64,000 bases of DNA from Streptomyces sp. NBC_01551. GTDB taxonomy: Bacteria; Actinomycetota; Actinomycetes; Streptomycetales; Streptomycetaceae. The notes under the pieces are model-generated. The model was not told the origin of the DNA. It was given only the letters and a program-made list of their open reading frames with translations, and ran no database searches. Location: NCBI RefSeq assembly GCF_026339935.1, contig NZ_JAPEPX010000001.1, positions 6,351,501 to 6,415,500 on the forward strand, in the 5' to 3' direction. Shown here in pieces: positions 49,673 to 58,455 of the stretch. The translations under genes and the position numbers were made by a program. The first letter of the stretch is position 1. Each line of letters starts with the position of its first letter.

Positions 49673-50899
49673 ATGCCTCTCGCACTCCTCGCCCTGGCCA
49701 TCGGAGCCTTCGGGATCGGCACCACCGAATTCGTGATCATGGGCCTGCTCCCCGAGGTCGCCGCCGACTACGGTGTTTCCATCCCGACGGCGGGCTTCCT
49801 GGTCACCGGCTACGCCCTCGGCGTCGTCCTCGGCGCCCCCCTGATGACCGTGCTCGGCACCCGCGTCCCCCGCAAGCGGATGCTGATGCTCCTGATGGGC
49901 CTGTTCATCGCCGGCAACGTGCTCTCCGCGCTCGCCCCCGCTTTCGAGGTCATGCTCGCCGGGCGTGTCGTCGCCTCCCTCGCCCACGGTGCCTTCTTCG
50001 GCATCGGCTCGGTCGTCGCCGCCGGACTCGTCGCCCCCGAGAAGAAGGCCGGCGCGATCGCGATGATGTTCACCGGCCTGACCGTGGCCAACGTCGTCGG
50101 CGTCCCCCTCGGCACCCTGGTCGGCCAGAACGCCGGCTGGCGCGTCACCTTCCTGATCGTCGCCGCGCTCGGCGTACTCGGCCTGCTCGGCATCGCCAAG
50201 CTGGTCCCCGAGCTGCCCCGGCCCGAGGGGGTCCGGATCCGCCACGAGCTGGCCGCCTTCCGCAACGTCCAGGTACTGCTCGCCATGGCGATGACCGTCC
50301 TCGGCTTCGGCGGGGTCTTCGCCGCCATCACCTACATCACGCCGATGATGACCGACGTCGCCGGGTTCGCCGACACTTCCGTGACCTGGCTGCTCGTGCT
50401 CTTCGGCCTCGGCATGGTCGCCGGGAACCTGATCGGCGGCCGCTTCGCCGACCGGGCGCTGATGCCGATGCTGTACGTGTCGCTGGGCGCGCTGGCCGTC
50501 GTACTGGCCGTGTTCACCGTCACCGCCCACACGAAGGCCGGCGCCGCCGCCACCGTCGTCCTGATCGGGGCGCTCGGCTTCGCCACCGTGCCGCCGCTGC
50601 AGAAGCGGGTCCTGGACCAGGCCGCGGGCGCCCCGACGCTGGCCTCCGCCGTCAACATCGGAGCCTTCAACCTCGGCAACGCCCTCGCCGCCTGGCTGGG
50701 CGGGCTCGTCATCGCCGCCGGGCTCGGCTGGACCGCCCCGAACTGGGTGGGCGCGGCGCTGGCCGGCTCCGCGCTGGTCCTGGCCCTCGTCTCCGGCGCG
50801 CTGGCGCGCCGCACGGCCGGGTCGCGCCCGGGCGGCGCCGAAAGCCGCGTCGCCGCGGGCTCGACGGCCGAGGCCGAGGCCGTGCCGGTCCGCCACTGA
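49673..50899 (+). CDS. MFS transporter (AraJ/SotB-like)
   Basis: 408 residues with 12 predicted helices. The opening LALLALAIGAFGIGTTEFVIMGLLPEVA and GTRVPRKRMLMLLM loop are characteristic of the DHA1 sugar-efflux or drug-efflux group. Probably exports drugs or sugars; the divergent MarR is the likely repressor. The last codons lie inside a 32-bp tandem repeat (50882 onward) that runs past the stop. Confidence 0.85.
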   Translation: MPLALLALAIGAFGIGTTEFVIMGLLPEVAADYGVSIPTAGFLVTGYALGVVLGAPLMTVLGTRVPRKRMLMLLMGLFIAGNVLSALAPAFEVMLAGRVVASLAHGAFFGIGSVVAAGLVAPEKKAGAIAMMFTGLTVANVVGVPLGTLVGQNAGWRVTFLIVAALGVLGLLGIAKLVPELPRPEGVRIRHELAAFRNVQVLLAMAMTVLGFGGVFAAITYITPMMTDVAGFADTSVTWLLVLFGLGMVAGNLIGGRFADRALMPMLYVSLGALAVVLAVFTVTAHTKAGAAATVVLIGALGFATVPPLQKRVLDQAAGAPTLASAVNIGAFNLGNALAAWLGGLVIAAGLGWTAPNWVGAALAGSALVLALVSGALARRTAGSRPGGAESRVAAGSTAEAEAVPVRH

Positions 50900-50990
50900 C
50901 CCGGCCGCCCGCGGTGCCGGTCCGCCATTGACCCGGCCGCCCGCGGTGCCGGTCTGCCATTGACCCGGCCGCCCGCCGTGCCGGTCCGCT
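50882..50990. repeat. 32-bp tandem repeat at the MFS gene end
   Basis: Units begin at 50882, 50914 and 50946 with a partial fourth at 50978; the first three are nearly identical. The first unit spans the last codons and stop of the MFS gene, the rest lie downstream. Each begins with GTGCCGGTC. A recent slippage or duplication is likely. Confidence 0.8.
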
Positions 50991-51101
50991 TGCTGGGCCG
51001 GCCGGCCGGCCGCCCGCCGATCCGGTCCGCCGCTGAGCCGGGTCACCCCTGATCCGCTTCACACCGCATTGCTCGTTACGTCACCCACAGGAGAACCCCG
51101 C

Positions 51102-51581
51102 ATGTCCCGCACCGCCGCCACCGCCGCCACCGCCGCCGCCCGTACCGCCGTCGCCCCGCTGACCACCGAGGACGCCGAGCTGCTCGTCGCCGCCGCCCGC
51201 GCCGCCGCCGAGCGCGCCGGGGTCGCCGTCAGCGTCACCGTCCTCGACGCCGGCGGCCACCTGCTCGCCTTCCGCCGCGACGACCGCGCCGTGCTGATCT
51301 CCGGCGAGACCAGTACCCGCAAGGCCTTCACCGCCCTCCAGCTGAACGCCCCGACCGCCGACCTCGTCGACGCCGTCCAGCCCGGCGGGCTCTTCCACAC
51401 GCTGCCCACGGCCCTCGACCGCCCGCTGCTGTTCATCGCCGGCGGCCTGCCCGTCCACCGCGACGACCGCCTCATCGGCGCGATCGGCGTGGGCGGCGGC
51501 GCCCCCGACCAGGACCACGGCTTCGCGGCCGTCGCGCTCGCCGCGCTCGAAGGGCTGACCGGCGAGCCGATCACGGCCTGA
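51102..51581 (+). CDS. HbpS/GlcG-like (DUF336) protein
   Basis: 159 residues. After an Ala/Thr-rich start it has the GlcG/HbpS fold: LVAAARAAAERAGVAVSVTVLDAGGHLLAFRRDD and VHRDDRLIGAIGVGGGAPDQDHGFA. Homologues include the Streptomyces haem-binding HbpS and the GlcG/PduO C-terminal domain. There is no signal peptide, so it is probably cytosolic. AGGAGA is upstream of the ATG. Ligand unknown. Confidence 0.82.
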   Translation: MSRTAATAATAAARTAVAPLTTEDAELLVAAARAAAERAGVAVSVTVLDAGGHLLAFRRDDRAVLISGETSTRKAFTALQLNAPTADLVDAVQPGGLFHTLPTALDRPLLFIAGGLPVHRDDRLIGAIGVGGGAPDQDHGFAAVALAALEGLTGEPITA

Positions 51582-51628
51582 GCGAGGAGCCGGCCGGGTC
51601 GAACTGACGCCCCGGGTCGCGCCGCCCC

Positions 51629-51657
51629 GTCCCCCGTGCCACTTTGGTACGGGGGAC
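51629..51657. terminator. Hairpin just upstream of the hexosaminidase
   Basis: A 13-bp stem with one G-U pair (51629-51641 with 51645-51657) and a CTT loop. It ends 12 bp before the GH20 ATG. It could terminate the upstream HbpS-like gene or sit as a hairpin in the hexosaminidase leader. Confidence 0.5.
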
Positions 51658-51668
51658 ACGGGCACATC

Positions 51669-53312
51669 ATGAACCAGTCCACGCGGATCAGGAGAGGCAA
51701 CGTGATCGCGACGGCCACGGTCGCCGCGCTGGTCTCCCTCGTCTCCGTACCGGGCTGTACGGCGAGCCCCGCGAGCCCGGGCGCCACCCGGTCCGCCGCG
51801 ACGGGCGGCCCGACCAGCGGGGTCCCCGCCGCCTCCGACACGGACACCCCCGAGGCCGCCGCCCCGTCGCCGACACCGTCCTACCCGCTCTCCACGGCCC
51901 CGCGCACCATCCCGGCGGTGCGGGAGCACGAGCCGGCCCGCGGCCCCGGCTGGAAGCCCGCCCCCGACGCCCGCGTGGTCGTCCCGCCGGCCAACAGCGC
52001 GGCCCTGTCCGACGAGGGCAAGCTGCTCGCCGGCGAACTCGGCATCGGCTACGCGGAGTCAGCCGAACCGCGCCGCGGCGACGTCCAACTCGCCCTCGGC
52101 GCGAAGAACTCCGGGACCCCCGAGTCGTACACCCTCACCGTGCGGGACGGGCAGGCGCACATCACCGGCCCCGACGAGGCCGGCGTCTTCTACGGCACCC
52201 GCACCCTCAAGCAGGCGGTGAAGAGCGGCGGTTCGGCCCCCGAGGGAGTCGTGCGCGACGCTCCCGCCAAGCCGCAGCGCGGCCTCAACCTCGACATAGC
52301 GCGCAAGCACTTCAGCCCCGACTGGATCGAGGACCGGCTGCGCGAGATGGCCGACCTTAAGCTCAACCAGCTCGGCCTGCACTTCTCCGATGACCAGGCC
52401 TTCCGGATCGAGTCCGACACGCACCCCGAGATCGTGTCCGAACCGCACCTCACCAAGGCCCAGGTCCGGAAGATCAACGCCCTCGCCGCCCGGCTGCACA
52501 TCACGGTGGTCCCCGAGATCGACTCGCCCGGCCACCTCGGCGCGGTGCTGCGCGCCCACCCGGACCTCCAGCTGCGCGACGTACAGGGGCGGGCCGTCAA
52601 GGGCGCCGTGGACATATCCAACCCGGCGTCGGCCAAGCTCGTGGACGAACTGCTGCGCGAGTACCAGCCGCTGTTCCCGGGCGGGGCCTGGCACCTGGGC
52701 GCCGACGAGTACCAGGCGCTGGTCTACCGCGACCCGCAGGCCTCCTTCCCGCAGCTCGCGCAGGCGGCGCGGCAGCGGTACGGGCCCTCGGCGCGGGTCC
52801 AGGACCTGGCGACGGGCTGGCTGAACGACCGCGCGGACGTGGTGCGGCCGTCGGGGAAGGCGCTCAAGGCGTGGAACGACGGGTTCTTCGCGGGCGGGGT
52901 GACGAGCGCCGCCAAGGACATCCAGGTCGAGTACTGGACCGGTAAGGAGCTGGGCGCCCGGCCGCCGCTGGAGTACCTGCGCGAGGGCCGCAAGCTCGTC
53001 AACCTGAACGACGAGTACCTCTACTACGTGCTGGGGCAGCCCAACCAGTTCACGTACCCGACCGGCCAGCGGATCTACGAGCAGTGGACACCGCTGGTGC
53101 TGCGCGGTACGACCCCCGTGCCCGCGACGTACGCGGACCAGATCCTGGGCGGCCGGCTCGCCGTCTGGAGCGACCTGGCCGGGGCCCAGACCCAGGACCA
53201 GGTCGCGGCCGGCATCCGGCTCCCGCTGGCGGCGCTGTCCCAGAAGGTCTGGGACGCGCGCACGCCGCAGCAGCCGTGGACGGACTTCAAGGCCCTCGCG
53301 GACCGGCTCTAG
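51669..53312 (+). CDS. GH20 beta-N-acetylhexosaminidase, secreted lipoprotein
   Basis: 547 residues. A signal with n-region RIRRGN and lipobox-like VPGC at about 29-32 suggests lipid anchoring; a Pro/Ser/Thr linker follows, then GH20 domain 2 (about 95-195) and the catalytic TIM barrel with RGLNLDIARKHFSPDWI, LGLHFSDDQAF, PEIDSPGHLGA and the catalytic Asp-Glu pair in HLGADEY. Cleaves terminal N-acetylglucosamine or -galactosamine, e.g. from chitin fragments. ATG 51669 keeps the basic n-region; GTG 51702 has a better site (AGGAGAGG) but loses it. Confidence 0.87.
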   Translation: MNQSTRIRRGNVIATATVAALVSLVSVPGCTASPASPGATRSAATGGPTSGVPAASDTDTPEAAAPSPTPSYPLSTAPRTIPAVREHEPARGPGWKPAPDARVVVPPANSAALSDEGKLLAGELGIGYAESAEPRRGDVQLALGAKNSGTPESYTLTVRDGQAHITGPDEAGVFYGTRTLKQAVKSGGSAPEGVVRDAPAKPQRGLNLDIARKHFSPDWIEDRLREMADLKLNQLGLHFSDDQAFRIESDTHPEIVSEPHLTKAQVRKINALAARLHITVVPEIDSPGHLGAVLRAHPDLQLRDVQGRAVKGAVDISNPASAKLVDELLREYQPLFPGGAWHLGADEYQALVYRDPQASFPQLAQAARQRYGPSARVQDLATGWLNDRADVVRPSGKALKAWNDGFFAGGVTSAAKDIQVEYWTGKELGARPPLEYLREGRKLVNLNDEYLYYVLGQPNQFTYPTGQRIYEQWTPLVLRGTTPVPATYADQILGGRLAVWSDLAGAQTQDQVAAGIRLPLAALSQKVWDARTPQQPWTDFKALADRL

Positions 53313-53335
53313 CGCCGGACCGGACCGGGCCCGGA

Positions 53336-54172
53336 CTACCAGATGGAGTTGACCCACTCGGGGTGGTCGATGAACGGGTTCCGGTTGTGCTGGTAGGTGT
53401 CGAATATGACCTGGTTGCGGCGCTGCTCGAAGGCGTCCGGCGGGTCCGCCTGGTTCCACTGCTTCAGCAGGCTGATCTTGCCGAACAGCGGGGCGGACCC
53501 GTTGTTGACCTTGTCGTTCATCTCCAGGTCGGCGAAGCCGTCGCCGCCGTCGTAGCGCACGGCCATGTAGAGGAGCATGCGCGCCACGTCGCCCTTGACC
53601 GCGTCGCGCGGCTCGAAGGAGTCGGAGTCGGTGTAGCTGCCCGGGGCCTCGGAGACCGGGCTGCCGCCCTTGTCGAAGTCCTTGTTGCCGCGGGTGCTGT
53701 TGACGGTGACGTCCTCGGGCCGCAGGTGGTGCAGGTCCGTGCCGGGGCCGGTGGCGGTGCCGAAGTCGCCGTGGCTCTTGGCCCAGACGTGCTCGCGGTT
53801 CCAGTCGTTGACGCCGCCGCCGTTGGTGTTCTTGGACTGTGAGCGGCCCGAGTAGACCAGGATGACGTTGTTCGGGTTCGCCGGGTCCTGGTCGGTCACC
53901 TTCAGCGCGTTCCACACGCCGTCGTAGGTCACCTTGGACTGGTTCTTGATGATGTCGTGCAGCGCGGTCTTCAGCGCGGCGCCGGTCTTGCCCTCAGTGC
54001 CGGCGTAGTACGCGTCGACGGCCGAGGTCGCGGTGGTCGCGGCGGCCGGGGCAGCCGCGTCGGCGTGGGGAGCCGCCGCGCGCTGCTGGCCGGCCGAGGC
54101 GGCCGCCGGTACGAGGAACACGGCCGCGGCGGCGATGCCGGCGGCCCATGGGGTACGACGGAAGATTCTCAT
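53336..54172 (-). CDS. Secreted endonuclease I family nuclease
   Basis: 278 residues with a signal peptide (MRIFRR, cleavage near ASA-GQ at 28). The endonuclease I core has NREHVWAKSHGDF, TDLHHLRPEDVTVNSTRGNKDFD, VKGDVARMLLYMAVRY and HNRNPFIDHPEWV, giving the metal-binding His/Asn residues of the beta-beta-alpha-metal fold. Degrades extracellular DNA, probably to scavenge nucleotides. A longer start at 54199 is also in frame. It converges with the hexosaminidase gene. Confidence 0.87.
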   Translation of the reverse strand: MRIFRRTPWAAGIAAAAVFLVPAAASAGQQRAAAPHADAAAPAAATTATSAVDAYYAGTEGKTGAALKTALHDIIKNQSKVTYDGVWNALKVTDQDPANPNNVILVYSGRSQSKNTNGGGVNDWNREHVWAKSHGDFGTATGPGTDLHHLRPEDVTVNSTRGNKDFDKGGSPVSEAPGSYTDSDSFEPRDAVKGDVARMLLYMAVRYDGGDGFADLEMNDKVNNGSAPLFGKISLLKQWNQADPPDAFEQRRNQVIFDTYQHNRNPFIDHPEWVNSIW

Positions 54173-54422
54173 GACGTGGGGGAACCTCTTCACACGCACC
54201 GCCCCCGCCTGGCAGTTGGCGGGGCGTCAGTGGCAGAGCGAGGGTCACATTGTCATGTGCCCAACAGGTTAAGGAAACGTGTCGGACCGGGGGACTTCGT
54301 CGCTGGTCCGAGTGGGTGATGGCGGGTGAGGCCCCCTTGGCAGGGAGGTCCGGGGCGGGCACGGTAGCGGGGGTCCCAGCGGGGGCCGAGCCGAGCGTGA
54401 ACAGCCCCACCGGGAGCAGCCC

Positions 54423-54989
54423 ATGGCAGTGAAGATCCTCATCGTGACCGGCGACGCGGCGGAGTCGCTGGAGGTCCTCTACCCCTACCAGCGCCTGCGC
54501 GAGGAGGGGTACGAGGTGCACATCGCGGCCCCGTCGGTGAAGAAGCTGCGTTTCGTGGTGCACGACTTCGAGGACGGCTTCGACACCTACACCGAGAAGC
54601 CCGGCTACACCTGGCCGGCCGACCTGGCCTTCGCCGACGTCGTCACCGAGGACTACGCGGCCCTGGTCGTCCCGGGCGGCCGGGCGCCGGAGTACCTGCG
54701 CAACGACCCGGAGGTGCGGCGGATCCTGTCCGCGTTCGCCGACGCCGACAAGCCGATCGCCCAGATCTGCCACGGGCCGCTGATCACCGCCGCGAGCGGC
54801 GCCCTGGACGGCCGCCGGGTCACCGCCTATCCGGCCCTCGAGCCGGACATGAAGGCGGCCGGCGCCGCGTTCCAGGACGCGGAGGCCGTCGTCGACGGCA
54901 CCCTCGTCTCGGCCCGCGCGTGGCCCGACCACTCGGCCTGGATGCGGGAGTTCCTGAAGGTGCTGCGGGCCAAGGCGCCGGTCTCCTGA
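54423..54989 (+). CDS. PfpI/DJ-1 family protein
   Basis: 188 residues with the class I glutamine amidotransferase-like fold: VLYPYQRLREEGYEVHIAAPS, VVPGGRAPEYLRND and the nucleophile elbow ICHGPLIT containing the reactive Cys. Typical of PfpI/YhbO-type proteins (proposed deglycases or stress chaperones). GGGAGC lies before the ATG. Role here unknown. Confidence 0.85.
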   Translation: MAVKILIVTGDAAESLEVLYPYQRLREEGYEVHIAAPSVKKLRFVVHDFEDGFDTYTEKPGYTWPADLAFADVVTEDYAALVVPGGRAPEYLRNDPEVRRILSAFADADKPIAQICHGPLITAASGALDGRRVTAYPALEPDMKAAGAAFQDAEAVVDGTLVSARAWPDHSAWMREFLKVLRAKAPVS

Positions 54990-55136
54990 GTGCCTCAGGG
55001 CCGGCCGTGAACGAGAAGGGGAAGCTCCTCATTCCCTTGTGAAGTGTCCGGGTCCGGGACTGACGGGGCGCGGGTGGTGTGCTGAGGTGGGCGGGTCAAC
55101 CCATGCTGTTGCCAAGGCATTTGGAAGGACACCGCC

Positions 55137-56114
55137 GTGACTGGAACGACCGGATCCCTGGGCCGACGCGGTTTCATCGGCGCGGCCGCCGCCCTCGGCG
55201 GCGCCGCGCTCGTCGGACCGCTCGCACCGCTCGCCCACGCGCGGGCCGCCGGGACACACCGCCCCGACACCATCGCCACCCCGGCCGGCTTCCAGCCCGA
55301 GGGCATCGCGGTCTCGCCCCGGGGCACGGCCTACACGGGTTCGCTCCTCGACGGCTCGCTCTACCGCGTCGACCTGGCCACCGGCGCCGGGCGGATCATC
55401 AGCCCGAGCCCCGGCCCCGGCTCGATGTCCGTCGGGCTCAAGTTGGACGCGTACGGCCGCCTCCTCGTCGCGGGCGGCGCCGACGGCCGGATCCGCGTCG
55501 TCCACGCCGGTGACGGGCGGGTGCTGGCGACCCACCGGGCCGCGACGGGCACCGCCTTCGTCAACGACGTCATCGTCGGCTGCGGCGGGGCCTGGTTCAC
55601 CGACTCGTTCAACGACGTCCTGTACTTCCTGCCCGCCGAACGCGCTCTCACCGGCGCCGGCAGTGCCCCGCGCCCGCTGCCGCTCGGCGGCGAATGGGTC
55701 CCGACCCCGCCCGGCGGCCAGTACTGGGGCGCCAACGGGATCGAGCGGACCCCGGACGACCGGGCGCTGCTGGTGGTCAACGACAACGCGCGGGCGCTGT
55801 TCCGCGTCGACCCGCGCACCGGCGCCGCCACCCGTACCGTGCTCGACGGCGGGGCGGTGGGCAACGGCGACGGGCTCGTCGTACACGGCCGCACGCTGTA
55901 CGTCGTACGCAACTGGGACTACGCCATCGACGTGTTCACCCTCAGCGTGGACGGGCGGCGGGCCCGGTTCGTCAAGCAGATCACCGACCCGCGCTTCGAC
56001 GAGCCGACGACGGCGGCGGTGCACGGCGGCCGGCTCTACGTGGTCAACGCCCGCTTCGACTCCGACTGGTCGGACCCGGCCACCGCCTCGACGATCGTCA
56101 GCTGCTCGACGTGA
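55137..56114 (+). CDS. Tat-exported beta-propeller protein
   Basis: 325 residues. A Tat signal LGRRGFIG (8-15) with an Ala-rich core to about 38 is followed by a six-bladed propeller of the SMP-30/NHL type: GFQPEGIAVSPRGTAYTGSL, VNDVIVGCGGAWFTDS and NGIERTPDDRALLVVNDN. Probably a lactonase or a ligand-binding periplasmic-type protein; no clear catalytic assignment. GTG 55137 with GGAAGGAC upstream. Overlaps the convergent binding protein by 17 bp. Confidence 0.8.
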   Translation: MTGTTGSLGRRGFIGAAAALGGAALVGPLAPLAHARAAGTHRPDTIATPAGFQPEGIAVSPRGTAYTGSLLDGSLYRVDLATGAGRIISPSPGPGSMSVGLKLDAYGRLLVAGGADGRIRVVHAGDGRVLATHRAATGTAFVNDVIVGCGGAWFTDSFNDVLYFLPAERALTGAGSAPRPLPLGGEWVPTPPGGQYWGANGIERTPDDRALLVVNDNARALFRVDPRTGAATRTVLDGGAVGNGDGLVVHGRTLYVVRNWDYAIDVFTLSVDGRRARFVKQITDPRFDEPTTAAVHGGRLYVVNARFDSDWSDPATASTIVSCST

Positions 56115-56904
56115 CCGCGGGGGCGGGCTCGTACTTGTAGTTCGCCGGGCCGAAGTTCTTCTTCACGGCCGCTTCCCAGGCGCCGTCCGACACCATCTTG
56201 GTGAGGGCGTCGTTGATCTTCTTCTGGAGTTCCTTGTTGCCCTTCTTGACGCCGATGCCGTAGTTCTCGTTGCTCAGGCTCAGCCCGAGCAGCTTGAACT
56301 TGCCCTCGTTCCCCTTCCTGGCCGCGTAGCCGGCCAGGATGGAGTTGTCGGTGGTCATGGCGTCGGCCGAGCCGTCCTGAACGGCGACGAGGCACTCCGA
56401 GTAGCTCTCCAGCTCCATCACGCTGGCCTTGGGCGCGAGGGCCTTCACCTTCGCGGCCGAGGTCGAGCCGGTCACGGAGCACAGCCTCTTGCTGTTGAGG
56501 TCCTCGGCCTTGGTGATGCCGGCGTCGTCGGCGCGGACCAGCACGTCCTGGTGCGCGATGAAGTACGGGCCGGCGAAGTCGACCTTCTCCTTGCGCTTGT
56601 CGCTGATCGAATAGCTGGCGGCGACGAAGTCGACCTCGTTGTACTGGATCAGCAGTTCCCGGTCGGCGCTGTAGACCTGCTTGAACTCGATCTCGTTCGC
56701 CTTGTAGCCGAGCTGCTTCGCGAGGTACGTGGCCACATCGACGTCGAACCCGGTGAAGCTGCCGTCCTGCTCGCGGAACCCGATGCCCGGCTGGTCGAAC
56801 TTGATGCCGATTTCGATGGGCTCCTTGGCGTCCTCCGAGCACCCGGAGGCGGTCAGGGCTACCGCGATGGTCGCGGCGACCGCACCGGCCTTGGAAACCT
56901 TCAT
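56098..56904 (-). CDS. Amino-acid (glutamate-type) ABC binding lipoprotein, orphan
   Basis: 268 residues: signal with lipobox LTASGC (about 17-22) and SBP family 3 sequence IGIKFDQPGIGFREQDGSFTGFDVDVATYLAKQL, VDFVAASYSISDKRKEKVDFAGPYF and a polar-amino-acid pocket. Usually next to permease and ATPase genes, but none is here, so it may serve a system elsewhere or be a sensor ligand protein. ATG 56904 preceded by GAGGAAAG. The leader upstream (to 57171) is comparatively AT-rich and divergent from the next gene. Confidence 0.85.
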   Translation of the reverse strand: MKVSKAGAVAATIAVALTASGCSEDAKEPIEIGIKFDQPGIGFREQDGSFTGFDVDVATYLAKQLGYKANEIEFKQVYSADRELLIQYNEVDFVAASYSISDKRKEKVDFAGPYFIAHQDVLVRADDAGITKAEDLNSKRLCSVTGSTSAAKVKALAPKASVMELESYSECLVAVQDGSADAMTTDNSILAGYAARKGNEGKFKLLGLSLSNENYGIGVKKGNKELQKKINDALTKMVSDGAWEAAVKKNFGPANYKYEPAPAVTSSS

Positions 56905-57171
56905 GCTGGACTCTTTCCTCGGGAACACGGGTCACGCGGGTCACGCGGGAGACGCGGGAAGGGTGAATCGGGTAAATCGGAGAATTGGGTAACTCGTTCA
57001 CGAGCGGAACCATGGGTTCGGCTTGGCGCGTGTATGAGGAAGCTAGGAAGGTCGCGGCGCGGTGTCACGGGATCTGAGCAAAATTTGAGGATAACGATCC
57101 GGCCCCGGCGAAGGATCTTCGGCGAATATGGATCTTGACGTGGATCTCGATGGAACGAGGGGCGGGAAGCG

Positions 57172-58242
57172 GTGACGGATTCGGTGAGGATCGACGGCAA
57201 TACGCTGCTGTTGGGTGATGGAGTACATGTCCGATTCATCAGGACATTGCGGCTTCCTGAATCGGGAACGCACGCATTGCCGCCGAATCTGGGGGAGTTC
57301 CCGCTGCGGCGGGTCGAGGATTACCCGGACACGGTTCCGGCGGAATGGCGGGCCAAAGGTGGCGTGATGCTGCCGGTGTACCTGCGCGAGGCGATGTGGC
57401 TGAGCTTCGCCGGGACCCGGGAGCCGGCCGCGCTCCAGGTCGGCGTGGGCAAGGTGTGCGCGGTCTCCGGCGAGCGGTGGTCGGGGCGGCTCGCGCGCGA
57501 CCCGCAGAACTACGTGGTGCTGCCCCGGCAGCCGTGGCTCGACGGGATCAACTCGGGCGACGGGACGGTCCGGCAGTTCGTGGCGGTGCCCCTCGGGCTC
57601 GGCGCGACGGTCGAGGGACAGGTCACCGGCGAGGAGACCACGGGCGGGGTCCAGCTCCAGGCGTTCGGGCTCGGGCCGCAGGCGCTGGAGCGCTGGCGGG
57701 AGGCGGAGCGGGCCCGGCTGCTCCCTCCGCCGCCGCCCGCGCCGGGAGGCGGCGGCCTGTACGGCGGCCCGGCGGCTCCCGCCGGGGGCTTCGGCTACGG
57801 CGGTCCGGTGCCCCCGCCGGCGGCCGCCCCGGCCGCTCCCGCCATGGCCGCCGCTCCCGCGATGGGGCTCGGCGTCGGCGGCTCGATGCAGCAGGAGGTC
57901 TACCGCGACGACCGGGCGCTGACCGCCTGGGCGCGGGAGCCCGCCGCCCGGGTCTTCGTCCACCTGGTGACCCCGCCGGCCTGGCGCCGCATCACCGGCG
58001 AGGAACCGCCGCCCTCACCCGTCGACCGCGCCGCGTACACCAGGGCCGGGCTGCCCTGGTACGACTACTACGACGAGAGCGGCCACGACCTCCCCTCGAC
58101 GGGAACCCTGGCCCAGGTCAAGCCGGTCGGTGACTGGCTCGGCGACGACCACACCCCCTGGACCCCGCCGACCCCGCCCCAGATCAAATCCGTCGGCCCG
58201 ACCCCAAGGCCGGGCAAACCGGTCCGGGACGGCGACTGGTAG
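57172..58242 (+). CDS. Conserved protein of unknown function with Pro/Gly linker
   Basis: 356 residues. An N-terminal domain (about 1-185, with FIRTLRLPESGTHALPPNLGEFPL and GVMLPVYLREAMWLSF) is followed by a Pro/Gly/Ala-rich linker (about 185-245) and a C-terminal segment with AGLPWYDYYDESGHDLPSTG. I do not recognise the family by name. No signal or membrane segments, so cytosolic. GTG at 57172 with GGGAAG six bases upstream. The gene is followed by about 80 bp and then the tRNA-like element. Confidence 0.7.
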   Translation: MTDSVRIDGNTLLLGDGVHVRFIRTLRLPESGTHALPPNLGEFPLRRVEDYPDTVPAEWRAKGGVMLPVYLREAMWLSFAGTREPAALQVGVGKVCAVSGERWSGRLARDPQNYVVLPRQPWLDGINSGDGTVRQFVAVPLGLGATVEGQVTGEETTGGVQLQAFGLGPQALERWREAERARLLPPPPPAPGGGGLYGGPAAPAGGFGYGGPVPPPAAAPAAPAMAAAPAMGLGVGGSMQQEVYRDDRALTAWAREPAARVFVHLVTPPAWRRITGEEPPPSPVDRAAYTRAGLPWYDYYDESGHDLPSTGTLAQVKPVGDWLGDDHTPWTPPTPPQIKSVGPTPRPGKPVRDGDW

Positions 58243-58325
58243 CCCTCGGGCCCCGTTCGGGTGGCGGGAACCGGTCAAACTGGTGATCGAGTTCCGGTCG
58301 GCGGGTCGGTATGATCGCGGGCAGC

Positions 58326-58398
58326 AAGGCCGTAGCGCAGAGGTCGTCGCGCCCACGCATCGAGCTGGAGGACGTCGGTTCGAATCCGACCGGTCTTG
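58326..58398 (+). ncRNA. tRNA-like element with aberrant anticodon arm
   Basis: The acceptor AAGGCCG (58326-58332) pairs with CGGTCTT (58391-58397), extended outward by GC/GC; T8 and A9 are present; D-stem GCGC/GCGC (58335-58338, 58349-58352) with a GG-containing loop; T-arm GTCGG-TTCGAAT-CCGAC (58374-58390). The interval between D and T arms is 21 nt (normally 23). It has no clean five-pair anticodon stem; the best fit is CCA(C)GC/GCTGG around a short ATCGA loop, and U33 is missing. Therefore it is either a tRNA relic or a non-translating tRNA-like RNA. No CCA is encoded. Confidence 0.6.
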
Positions 58399-58455
58399 CG
58401 TCTTCTTCATGTCGTTGTGGACGCCGGGCACCGGCGAAGGACCGGTGGAGTGGTG

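Noticed and set aside
50882..50990. CRISPR-like array at the MFS gene end
   Set aside because: The 32-bp units are contiguous with no unique spacers.
58326..58398. Annotating a functional tRNA with anticodon CAT or ATC
   Set aside because: No proper anticodon stem or U33; an amino acid identity cannot be supported.
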